64,000 nt of DNA from Oscheius sp. JU75. Taxonomy: Eukaryota; Nematoda; Chromadorea; Rhabditida; Rhabditidae. The stretch is from positions 3,782,001-3,846,000 of the forward strand of contig JASJZC010000002.1 of NCBI GenBank assembly GCA_037178855.1. Direction: 5' to 3'. The translations under genes and the position numbers were made by a program. The notes below the pieces were generated by a model that was given only the letters and a program-made list of their open reading frames with translations, did not search any database and was not told where the DNA came from. This document shows positions 34,501-44,635 of the stretch, in pieces (the stretch's first letter is position 1; each line of letters starts with the position of its first letter).

Positions 34501-37500
34501 GCAGCGAGTCGGAGGTCGATTCGATGAGTCATGTGACGAGTCACGAAGAGCATGAGACTGTCGTAGAGGAGAGTAGTCAGGACTCGTTGGTACTCGAACC
34601 GCCACCTGCACCGCCTGCCACATTCGAACCCGCAGCTGCACTATCAGCTCCTCCAGCTGTAGTACAGTACGAGCCACCCATGTTCCAGGCAGAGCCGCCA
34701 GTTGCCGTAGTCGAGGAACCAATTCGCGATCTGGAAGGAGAACTGGCTGCTCAGGCTATCGCCGATGATCAAGTAGGCTTTAGCATGATATCTCTCTTTC
34801 TGTTGCATGCTTCTATGTTCTATCTAGACTAGAAACTTTGGAGATTGGACTCTCTGCTTTACAACTAGTTGCTTCGGTTTCAGGACATGGCGCCTGGACA
34901 GTCTTCCATCTTCGACGATTGTGAGGAACCCATCCCAGAGTACCCGTCACACGACTTCATCCGAACCGAGGAGACCGTTCTGATTGATCCAGTGCCGGTC
35001 GCGATCTCAGAGGTTAGTTCTTTTGTTGTTAAAGGCCGTGTGTATGTAGATATCCGCGATAGTTTCTTATTGATTTTGCTCTCTCATTCCTTCTCTATTA
35101 CGGTGTCTTTTTCAGGAGCAGGTACTCAGCGAATCCTTTGCTGAGGAGCCATTGCATGAAGAAGATGAGGAGGAAGAACCGATCCAGCATCCGATCCATA
35201 CTCCGAGAAGGGTATCCCACGAGTTCCCGTCTCCTACCAGCTTGGCTGCTCACGCCGTGGCTGTGAAGTCACCTCTGTCTGTCGCCGTCGACAGTAGTCA
35301 GATGCAGACTCCTCAAAGGGCCCCAGTCGCGAGCACCATCTTCTCTCCGACAGCTCATTCTCACAGCTCGAACGAGCCTCTGACCTCTCCTGTCCGGAGC
35401 ACTACCACACCGATGTCATCGATGCATCAGTCACCACTCGTCTCTCCCACGACCAACCAACCTTTGATGAGGCATCCAGAAGCCTTCACCCAAAACTGTT
35501 TGTTTGAAACTTATACCGTTATAAACAGAGCTGATTTCAGTCCGACCTCAAATGGACTTCTACCGGCAGCAGCAGGCCAATCAGCAGGTTCCTCTTCAAG
35601 CAGCTCATCAGCAACAGGTACTTTTTCTAGAATCTTGCAAAACGCGAACACTAATACGTGCAAATCTATCAGGGATTAGGATGATGAGTCGTTATTTTTA
35701 TCCGCTTCCCCCGATTAGCGAAGGGTCAGTGAAGCGCTTTTTGAAGACTCTACTGTTCGGAAACAAAATGACTTTCGCTCGAGCTGAAGTTTACCCAATG
35801 AGAATCCGAAAGTTCAGTGTTCACATCTCTTTTTGCCTGAAATCCGAAACCAACAGATCAGTATCCATTCCAGTTTCTCTTTTTATTTAGTTCCATGACT
35901 TGAATTCTCGTAAAGGCTAGTCTTCAAAAAAGAACAAGGTAGTGAGTCTGTAGTACGATCTTAGTGTGAACAGAGGTCTCCCAAATGCTTGGTTTCCTCC
36001 ATAAGTATCAGCCGGGGAAAAGAAGTTCCTAGCTGAAAACTCTGATGACGTGACAGTGGTCCAGCTGATAGACTCCCAAGTACAGCTGTCCCCAGAATTT
36101 GTAGTACCAAAGGTCTCGATCGATTCGCCCTTTTCCTCAGGTCGCACATGACGCTCTTCTTCTCTTCCCATTTCTCTTCCACACAACAGTTTCCAACTTT
36201 CAGAGTCCTGTCCATCATTTGAACGGAACCGCTTCGGGCTTGGATCAACACGGATTGGCTGCCGTCCCTTCGCCGTCCCATGCTCTATCGGGCACTTCCT
36301 CAATCTCGAGTCCCGGAACACCCCCCTCATTCGGAAAGGTGAGTCCATTCCGTAAAAGGAGGAACTTGGAACATGTTGACTGTTTTGTTGCGTGGCTGAA
36401 AGAGCGCCCGTGCCAGGCAGCACAGAGAGGGTCGGGCACACTGGGACGAACGGCGTTCTTTTTCTCTCTCGCACCCTCTCCCCCTAGGCCATGTTCTCTG
36501 ACGGTCTCTAGCCTTGGCCGCGTTCTTTCACAGGGCATAGTAAGTACCCCTCTCGTCTCTCTTCGCTGTCTCTCCCCTCTCCACCTTCTCTCGCTCTCTC
36601 CGCCCCGGAGGCCCTTCCCCCTTTCGCAGCAGCCCCTGCATTATTTGGGAACGCTCGTCCTGTGATGGAACACTAGTCCCCGTCTCATCTACCTCTTTAC
36701 TCTACCTCATACTCTCTACTTATCTACCTCATCTCCGACCGGATCCTTCCGGCTCATTGTGTACATTAAGGAGTTTCTTGAATTGTATCATATTTACTGT
36801 ACCATACTACGATGAGTTCCGATCCATCGACTATTCCTCGTCCCCGGGCCAACACGGCTCCTACTCGTGCTCTCCAAGATATGATGATTCCTCCCGGCCA
36901 ACATGAACAGGCCAATCTTCTCAATCTTGCCGGTGCCTTAGCCATGCAGTCCTTGATGAGCCTCAATCAGCAGAACAACAATGCCCTTCTCGCCGGCGCT
37001 GCCAAACTGATGTTGAACAATCTCCTGCCACCGGCCGCCGCTCCTACAATGGATTTGAATGCACTTCTTGGACAGGATTCCCTGGCCAGTCTGCAAAATG
37101 CCCTTCTACTTCAACAATACGCCAATTTGACAGCTAATCTTAATCTAATGACCAACATGAAGAAGACGGAGCCGGTTGCAAGGAAGCGAGTCATTGTGGA
37201 GGAGGAAGGCCCTGATGCGAAGCAGCTGAAGCTCGAGTTTGACAACTGTTTGGACAAAATCCTGAAGGAGGAGTTCGAGGACGAGGCTGACATTCCATCC
37301 GAATCGGTCAGCACAACTGTCAGTTCTGATGAGGACCAGGAAGTACCCGGTCGTCATTTCACTCTGAAGGAAGTCCTCGATTTCAACTGGTCCAATAACA
37401 GCACAGAGCTGTCGGCTTTCCGAAAGATTTCACCATCCAAGCTACCCTCTCCTTCTGTCTCTTTGGATCTCGACTGGGCCACTAGCATTTCTCCTCCTGG

Positions 37501-38742
37501 CTCGACTCCAGGAGAGCCGGAACCGACCTCTCCTCTCTCTCCATCACTAGTAGATCATATTCGTCATGTTGCTCTTTCCATGAGAGACAGTTCTCTAGAA
37601 GATCAGCTGGAGGTTCGTGTCCTTGACAATTTCTAATGGGGAAGTTGGGGCGAGAGTGAACGGTTGGGCAAAGTTTGATCGATCAATAGCGCGACGCGTA
37701 GTGTGCTAATGCTGCAGGGGAGCGAAAGGGAGAGAGAGAGGGAACGCAGGAGTCAAAACACAGAACACATGAACAATTTTCAGAAGATGCCTCCGGTCTG
37801 GAAGGGACGTATTGCCATCAAGAACACGGCAGAAATCACCGTCCAGATGCACTACATGTTCGGACAGAAGGAGTACGGTCTCAATGCTCTCTCGACTCTC
37901 AGTCGTGGTCTCGGAGCCAATCGGGATCCGACTATGAGGATCGGACAGCGCATGAAGGCAGAAGGAGAAAGTCTTTATCGTTAGTACAACATGAATTCTC
38001 ATTGGATGAAAACTTTAGGTCTCCTGAACCGTCTCCAGTCCGCTGGAACCACGTGTCTCTGTGTCCCGGTCGGCAACAACCCAGAGGAAGTCCAACAGCA
38101 CGCCCGGATTCTGAAGAACGAATTCGCCCACTACTTTGTCCGCAAGGGCTGCGCCGGAGTCGCTTCTCTGGTTAGTAGTCTTATTTTGCAGCTATTCCTC
38201 CTCCCTTGTTTTGACCGCGAGGCGATTATTATGACTAAGTGTGGAGTTCATTATCGGGGAGAGGGAGGGGAAAACAATTCCGAAATGACGCAGGAAGTTC
38301 ACATTTTTCCAGGCCAAAGTCAAAACTTCCGCTTCTGGCTCTGGATATGGTACTTTTTGCAAACAAGGGAAAACATGTTAAGATCTCTGGGAAACCTGGG
38401 TGAGGGTAAACAAATAGTGCACTTCGAGTTTTCGCCGGGGAATCAAAAGTACATGCAGCCCACAAATCTTCGTCTAATTGGGTGAAGTCCCCTTTTGAGA
38501 TTCGGAACGGGATAGGGATCTTTCCTTCCACAACTAAAGAACAATAGTATTCAGTATAAAAAATAGTTTTGCAGGACTACTCGCCAAAGTCGTTCGTCTA
38601 TGTGTTTCCTCCGAACGAGTTCACGGACAAGTTTTTGGCCCATTCGTCGCCGGATCTCTTCAGTCGGATTCAGCACAAACTGAACGAGGATTTCAGCTAC
38701 CTCTTTGTCGCTATCGCCCCGCAGACCATCTCGGACCAATAG
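25505..38742 (+). CDS. SPEN: SPEN/SHARP/DIN-1 transcriptional corepressor
   Basis: Large nuclear corepressor; the family couples RNA and DNA-binding partners (including nuclear receptors) to histone deacetylase complexes. RRM1 begins RHVLVTGLPDNVSEDRI (25505-25599 plus 25801-25958). RRM2 is LQGFYIENLPRGQTS (about 27120-27507), RRM3 is SRTLYVGNLDSNPTEASLR (27781 on), and RRM4 is PSNKLWIGNIPPAATEE, completed after a 1.8 kb intron by DYRLSVDYATEGQLNYF (30083 on). An RS region (30300-30440 and 30780-30940), a Pro-rich stretch, a conserved block at 31600-31800 (YHPFQYKLSIVPFQLSEHE) and a very long Lys/Ser/Glu region (32800-34150) follow. The SPOC domain (about 37785-38742) contains WKGRIAIKNTAEITVQMHY, LQSAGTTCLCVPVG and PKSFVYVFPPNEF. 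Between 36340 and 36812 I could not keep the frame open, so the span may hold two transcripts. Exon 3 is flanked by a repeated intronic motif. Confidence 0.88.
25761..26973. repeat. Dispersed CAGTCCTTTAA intronic motif
   Basis: The 11-mer CAGTCCTTTAA occurs at 25761, 26533 and 26888 on the plus strand. A near copy CAGTCCTCTAA is at 26962, and CAGTCCTTTAG occurs in reverse orientation at 26860-26870, forming an inverted pair with 26888 across 17 bases. All copies lie in the two introns flanking SPEN exon 3 (26304-26497). Position and density suggest a splicing or RNA-binding element, but function is unknown. Confidence 0.55.
28262..30082. other. Large SPEN intron within RRM4
   Basis: A 1.8 kb intron that splits RRM4 in phase (carry of two bases, giving Val at the join). 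It holds GA-rich microsatellite DNA near 28618-28633 and a tRNA-derived sequence at 29450-29522. I see no nested protein gene; the minus-strand frame 28886-28638 is low-complexity. Confidence 0.55.
29450..29522 (-). repeat. tRNA-derived sequence in SPEN intron
   Basis: On the minus strand there is an A-box-like TAGTCAGTTGGTTAGCAC and a near-perfect B-box GGGTTCGATCCCC inside a good T-stem. The anticodon arm (GAGCTATAATTCGG) pairs only with an 8-base loop and a mismatch, and no acceptor stem forms with the flanks. It is a tRNA pseudogene or SINE head, similar in orientation and decay to the copy at 4705-4775. Confidence 0.55.
36660..36814 (+). promoter_or_regulatory. Candidate internal promoter and start for short SPOC isoform
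   Basis: The exon that opens with ATG at 36812 (MSSDPSTIPRPRANTAPTR) has an in-frame stop about 33 bases upstream and no AG acceptor between that stop and the ATG. It is therefore best explained as a first coding exon. Caenorhabditis din-1 is known to make a short isoform carrying the SPOC part, so an internal promoter here would be a parallel. No TATA box is evident. Confidence 0.45.
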
Positions 38743-38967
38743 TCCCTTTTGTTTAGTTCAAATTGGTCCATCCAATACGGTTATCCCCGGTTATTTTTCC
38801 CTTTCCCCACACAAACACAACACAAAACCTCTCTAATGTAACAGGTATCTCCCTCAGCTTTTCCCCTTTAATTTTGTACACTCTTTCATAACTGTCTCTC
38901 CCGTAAGTATTTGTTTTTTTTTTCGGCTTGCCGCCTTCTCAGAGATATATAAATCATCTTTATTCAG

Positions 38968-41900
38968 TCAATGTTCGCTAAGAATGGTGACTTTCTCGAC
39001 GCCGAGCTCCGTGGCCAGATTATCCTGTAAACGAAAAGATTAAGGAGATTGCTTCTCCTTCGAATGTTCTTATCTTTCTAGGGGTCAGATAGGGAGAGAG
39101 TATCTCGGTTCGAGCAAACATTACTACGTAATAGAGGGGGTTCTCTTCCTGTTCAAATACTGCATTGAATTCTCTCTGTCTCTCTGACCCTTGTTCAATT
39201 TCTGTCCTTCGGGTCGCCGTTCCGCATTTTGAGCGCGTCGAAACCGCACAGTTCACTCGCGCTGCGCTCTTTTTTCGATCGCGAGGCCGTCGAACAAAGG
39301 AGATTTTGCAGCGGGGGAGAGGTGACTTGGCAGGGAAGAAAGAAAAGGATTACGGTTGTGGGAACCAATAGAACAGAAGAAAGGAAAGCTGGGTAAGGTC
39401 CTTACCAAGAAATCAGAGAGTAAAGCTATTGGCTCTACGAGGGACTCTTTGTACTGAATAGGGAGTAGGGAACATTTATATGGTAGTATGGACTATAAAC
39501 ACATAGAGTTACGATAGAGGCAGTCACTCAAAGCCCGTCTACTACCTATCCGGAACCAAAAATCTCGCGAACAGTACCCTTTTCCCGTCGACTCCTATTA
39601 GATCAACTGTTCCTTATCAAGTCTTCCTGTTAGCATCGGAACCCGTCTTTTCTCTGCTCGCCTTCTGCACTTTTGGTCCATCCAATCAAAGTTCAACCTA
39701 CCGCGAAATCTATCTGATTCTTGTGATATGGAATGCCGCCCAGCTTCTGCACTAACTCAATGTGACGTCTCTCCATATCACCGGCCACTTCGACCTTTTG
39801 TGCTGGGTCGGCCTGAAAACTTCTATCTTTCATATAAATCGGTTCTTTCCGTGAGTGTGGGCGCGAACACGTCGAAGCGCTTCAAACGCGAGAGAGATTA
39901 ATGTCTGCGAACCGTGGGCAAGTGAGCGATAGCTCAAGCGCCGAGTTATTGACAGCCCTTCTCTTTGCTACTGATTTGCAGGAGACTATGCTTTTAATAT
40001 ACCATTTGTTCCTCTTCGACCTGAGATTTTGGACTTTCCCGCTTATTTTCCAGTATAGCGATGTTCTGCAAACGTGCATCTTTTAACCCACTTTACAAGT
40101 TTGCAGAACATTGCTACGCCTGAAAACAACTCCCTGAACCTGAAAACTGAGTTCGAAGCCGATGTAGGATGTGCCACTATTTGTGAAACTGTGTTTGACT
40201 GTCGTCAATCATCTCCCAGCGTCTGACTAATACTGTGCCTAATTACAAAAAAGCGAGGGCTTCTCTGCCACGAACGTCGTCACAGCGCCAGTCATTTCTC
40301 AAATAAACGTTCGTCATTGTTTTCCACCTGCTCCTTCCGCGTAAATCGTGTGAAAACAGCATAATAGTACGGGCGGCTGATTACTGTCAGTGACTAGAGT
40401 TGTCACTAACAACAACATGAATTAGTAGCCGGGGCAAACTGTTTTGCTACCTGGGGAAGGCTCCTCATTGTGTCCATAAAATCTTGCATACGTTCAGCAA
40501 ATTCAGGAGCAAAGGCTTCGGGATCAATGGCTACGAAGCATTGTCCCTGAAATGCACTGTCAGCTGAAGAGGAAACTCAACATACCAGATCGGCATCACA
40601 GGCTGTACTTTTCCATTTTCTGACGTGAGGCCCCCAATGAGCTCCACCCAGGATTCCGCAGAAGATCTCCACCATCGAGGCTAGACCGTAGCCTTTGTAG
40701 CCGCCTGAATTTAAGGTCGTACTGTAGAATTCTTTCAGTACCATTAATTTCTGTTCCACCCAGCGGAAGCAGACCTCCACCGTTTAAAATCCTTTCCGGA
40801 TCGACGCACTCTTTTCCGCCTTCCTCAACTCCCCAACTGTTCGGAACCGAAAGGCCTTTTCGTTGAGCCATCTCGATCTGCAAAGAAAGTTTTTCATAGT
40901 CATCTGTTGCCTTTTCGCATTTTCGTGATGATCTCTTTTTTCGAAGTGGGAACGTCAATGACTAGAGTTGTCACTAACAACAACATGAATTTGTAGCCGG
41001 GGCAAACTGTTTTGCTAAGCAACTCGAGAAAGTATTGACGGCTATTTGGAAAAAGTATGTAACGACTGTTCCATAGAGCTTCGAAACGTTTCATAGTGAT
41101 GTACCGTACCTTGCTAGTGACACCGAGGTAAAATTGTTGGTGCTTGGGCATTTACAGCCATCAATGCAGTCAGTAGATTCATTAACAGTCCACTCCCAAC
41201 CAATCCCCCGGGCAGTGGTCACTCTCGGCCCTCGTCGTACATACAAACTACAAGAGATTCAAGAGGGTCCACAAACACTTCTCTCTCTCTCTCTCTCTGT
41301 TCCACGTGAAGAAGGTGGGAAGCAATTGGGGTCGCGAACCGCAATGACACACATTTGACTCTCTCCTTCGGTCGCCTGGGGGCATCCTTTGGCTTTCGCC
41401 TTCTCTCTCCGGCCACAAGTGAAACGCACCCTCTGGACTGATTAATACTACCGGTATCTCCTTGTTGTGATTGCAGGGATACGGTTTCTAGAAAGTGACA
41501 GTCGTCATGGAGGCTCTCCAGCGGATTGCCGTCCAGCAGTTCTGTCTCCCCTTCATACAGAGGTCTGTCTTTTGTTCTCATCATCAGACAAAAGTTTTTA
41601 GGTTCCTGAAATCCATTGTAGGAGACTCTTCGGAGACATTGAGAGTGGTCATTCCCTCGGTTGGAAGAGAGCTAACCTATGGGAAAGAGTCCAACAACAA
41701 TGAACAGTGAGTACCTATGTATGAGCTACTCAAAGAACCCGTTGACACTCTATCAATCGAAACAAATGGTCTATAGCATAGACCGTTTGTGCGAGACCGA
41801 GAAATCTAATGATCAACAACCCCGATGACCGCAAAACGTCACCGCTAAGATCCCGATCAAATCTCTTTCCAGAGCCTCTGAAGTCGTGACTCTCGTCATC

Positions 41901-44242
41901 AACGACCCCCTCCGGATGTTCTGGCGTCTTCTTCTCGATGCCAAGATGGGTCTGGGAGAGTCATTCATGCTGGGATACTGGGATGCCAGTCCCACGCCGA
42001 CTCAACTTTTGAACTTGCTCATCCGATCAAAGAGTGAGTACTTCTTTGACTTTTGATCAACAGCTCTTATAGAAAGCAAAAGACAGGTTTCGAAAAAAAG
42101 ATGGAGTCTTCGTCAGGCCCTAATGGGCTGTGTTGTGGAGGGAATTAGAAGCACTGTTGCTTTCGTTAACTACCTGACTCATCGACTGAGAGACAACACG
42201 ATCGGACAGTCGGCCAAGAACATCGAGGATCATTATGATCTCGGGAATGAGATGTTCAAAGAGTTTCTGGACGAGTCAATGACCTATTCCTGTGCAGTTT
42301 TTGACAGTAAGATACTGAAATGTACCTAATGAAATTATTCACTAGATGTGGAAAGACCGTGTCTCTCGTTCAAAGAGCTGGAAGAAGCCCAAATGAGAAA
42401 AATCGACAGACTACTTGACCTTTTGGATTTAAAACCCAATGACCACGTTCTGGAGATCGGTTGTGGATGGGGAGCTGCTGCCATTAGAGGGGTACAGGTA
42501 AGTCTTTCCTTAATTTTTGTAATATCAGAAATACAGAGGAGTGGGTGTAGTTGGACAGGGATTACACTCTCACACGAACAGCTAGTCTGGGCAAAGGAAA
42601 AGGTCACAGAAGCTGGACTCGACGAGAGGATCGAGCTTCGACTACAGGACTACCGACTGACCAGAGGCACATTCACCAAAATCATCTCGGTAGAGATGAT
42701 TGAGGCCGTAGGAAAGGACTTTTTACCACAGTACTTTGAGACGATCAATGAGAGACTAAAGGAGGGAGGAAGGGCTGTTCTACAGGTGAGAAACACATTC
42801 TATCATTATGAGAGCTCTTTTGGGCAATTGCCTAAGTATAGTTCGTCACAGGCATGAACTCTAAACTTTTTAGGCCATAATCTGCCCGGACGCCTACTAC
42901 GACAGATACTGTAGAAGCTCCGATTTTATCAAAAAGTACATTTTCCCCGGAGGTCACATGCCCTCGATTGGAGCTGTTGCATCCTCTCTCCCAGCATCGT
43001 TGTCAGTTCAAGACAAGTCTCATATTGGACTCCACTACGCCAAAACTCTGGATATGTGGTTCAGGCTGGTTATAGCAAAATGACTCTAATGGAAGTTTAG
43101 TGCCTGGTTAGTGAAAGAGAAGCGACTGAAAGAGCTCGGTCTCTCGAAAATCTTCCATCGAAAATGGCAGTACTACTTCTGTATGTGTTCAGCTCTCTTC
43201 ACCAACGGACACATTGACACGATTCAGTTTACCCTCGATAAGCGAGTTCTCTAATAAACCGACCTTTCCGACAGCCACTGTCGTTGTGGCCATGTCCAGA
43301 CAGAAACCGTCTCCTCCAACTCCAGGAGCTCCGACCGACAGGGGATTCGTGCCGAGGGCTGGCTGGGCAGACCGGGTGGGATAGGAGATTGGTGAGGTGT
43401 TGGTAAAGGCCATCCCCTGGAAAGTTCTGTATCAAAGAGGACTAGATTAAAGGGCTGTTTTGTACTACACAGAACCTTAGGCACTAACTGCAATTATAAA
43501 CAACTAAAAGGAACTTTTATTAGTGGGACTCAGGACGAGCATCTAGCAATTAAGAGAACCTAGAAATTTTGAAACAGCAAGTACTTTTCCTGTGCTATGG
43601 CTAATGCATAGTTTAGTCCGTGTAGTACACAAGAACCGAGCAAAGTTACCAGACAGCCCTCTTCCATGGCTCTGAGAGCGTAGTATCCAGCTATGCCAAA
43701 ATGATTCGATCCCTTAGCAACAACCCAGCCAATCCCGGCCTCCTTGGCCTTTTTGACAGCGAGATCTGTGCAAAAGTTTCCGACAACAGGGCCCAGCAGA
43801 TTGTTTCCGTCTACCCAGGCGGAGCCAGCTCTTTCCTAAAGAGTTTTGGCTAGGGACGGGACAAAGAAACCTTCAAGATGGTGCATTCTCCAGCTCCCTT
43901 GCACACATTCTTCTTCAAATCCTTTACGTACATATCTGGCATTTTTGCTCATTGGAAAAGCTTGAAACCTCACCCAATCGATTGAGCCCATGGCTGTAGT
44001 GACCTCTGACATCGCCCTCCAATAGAACCTCTGCCAACTGATGAGCGTGACTCTGGGAAGCTCCTGCCGTCTTCAGACAGTGAACCATGAACTTGTGCAT
44101 CTAATCGAACAGATTTGAGGGCAAAAAAGTGAAAAGGTACCTCATTTCTAGCGACCACTTTCTCTCCAGGCTGCACCATTGTTGATTTCCAACAAATGAA
44201 TTGCCGAACAAGGAAACGAGAAGTCGCGAGAACCGGTGGCAT
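38968..44242 (-). CDS. Ldh_2-family malate/lactate dehydrogenase
   Basis: NAD(P)-dependent 2-hydroxyacid dehydrogenase of the Ldh_2 (malate/L-sulfolactate type) family, unrelated to classical LDH and MDH. The start at 44242 gives a basic leader that could target mitochondria (MPPVLATSRFLVRQFICW); an inner Met precedes VQPGEKVVARNE. Family blocks in order: LAEVLLEGDVRGHYSHGLNR, AWVDGNNLLGPVVGNF, VVAKGSNHFGIAGYYALRA, GMAFTNTSPISYPT, GTNPLSVGAPG, FCLDMATTTVAVGK, IEMAQRKGLSVPNSWGVEE, GGYKGYGLASMVEIFCGIL and DMERRHIELVQKLGGIP, ending VEKVTILSEH and TGA at 38968. The conserved His of SNHFG, the GTNP loop and GGYKGYGL are intact. One 2.4 kb intron (about 40882-43260) holds an antisense CFA synthase gene. 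It is convergent with SPEN, 225 bases between stops. Confidence 0.88.
40056..40116. repeat. 18-bp inverted repeat (stem-loop) in Ldh_2 intron
   Basis: Arms 40056-40073 (TAGCGATGTTCTGCAAAC) and 40099-40116 (GTTTGCAGAACATTGCTA) are complementary at 17 of 18 positions, the exception being a G-T wobble-type pair, with a 25-base loop. It lies in the intron after the MRSLPQ exon. It may be a small miniature inverted-repeat relic or an RNA hairpin. Confidence 0.7.
40391..41017. repeat. Pair of 59-bp direct repeats in adjacent Ldh_2 introns
   Basis: Copy A is 40391-40449 and copy B is 40959-41017, 568 bases apart. They differ at one base, and the five bases before them match at four positions. On the gene's strand copy A begins one base inside the intron donor (GTAGCAAAACAG), while copy B sits about 80 bases before the acceptor of the exon encoding IEMAQRKG. 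The two copies bracket the exons encoding the GGYKGYGL part of the enzyme. Confidence 0.85.
41506..43254 (+). CDS. Cyclopropane-fatty-acyl-phospholipid synthase
   Basis: SAM-dependent enzyme that adds a methylene bridge across double bonds of phospholipid acyl chains. It lies entirely within an intron of the Ldh_2 gene, on the opposite strand. The N-terminal domain reads TLRVVIPSVGRELTYGK, then INDPLRMFWRLLLDAKMGLG and ESFMLGYWDASPT. The catalytic domain has AKNIEDHYDLGNEMFKEFLD, SMTYSCAVF, LEIGCGWGAAA (SAM-binding glycine loop), GITLSHEQLVWAKEK, IISVEMIEAVG and YIFPGGHMPSIGA, and ends with the family's C-terminal helices (YYFCMCSALFTNG), stopping at TAA 43252-43254. All key blocks are present and about eight short introns interrupt it, so it is a settled nuclear gene, not bacterial contamination. 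AATAAA overlaps the stop codon. The family is common in bacteria, plants, fungi and trypanosomatids; its presence in an animal is unusual. Confidence 0.9.
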
Positions 44243-44446
44243 TTCGTTGATAAGGATAGGTAAAGAGAGTGTTAGTGTTTGTTAGTAGTTCTTCGTCCAA
44301 AAACCTGTTTGAATGCTCGGATTTAAACACGCTCTATTGAGAACAAGGGGAAAGTAGAGAATGTCACGTATATTATGATAAGGATGTCTGTTTACCGGTT
44401 GTTTTTAAAAGATTGTAAGAAGGATACAAATTTTTGGAGAAGTTAA

Positions 44447-44635
44447 ATGGGTCAGAACCCTCAGGATAGCCCTCGGCCGAGGAGTAAACAAATAATCGAA
44501 GTCGGCCAGCTGTTACAAGGCCATCATGCCTTCTCGCAACAACAGATTTGTCCAGGAAGCTACGATACCCTTTATTACGTTATAAGGCAAGAGTTGGAAA
44601 CCCGAGATTTGTGTAAAGCCTTGAAAAGACTATAA
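44447..44635 (+). CDS. Possible 62-residue protein, unrecognised
   Basis: A single-exon open frame beginning MGQNPQDSPRPRSKQIIE and containing SYDTLYYVIRQELETRD, with reasonable protein-like composition. It starts 205 bases from the oppositely oriented Ldh_2 start, so they could share a promoter. Its TAA stop (44633-44635) overlaps antisense the end of the cuticlin gene. I recognise no family and see no supporting splice structure. Chance is a real alternative. Confidence 0.25.
   Translation: MGQNPQDSPRPRSKQIIEVGQLLQGHHAFSQQQICPGSYDTLYYVIRQELETRDLCKALKRL

Noticed and set aside
41278-41299. CT microsatellite near the CFA gene as a regulatory element
   Set aside because: Several similar CT runs occur across the window; nothing distinguishes this one.
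41506-43254. Bacterial contamination as the source of the CFA synthase
   Set aside because: It has several short GT-AG introns and lies inside the intron of a clear animal gene.
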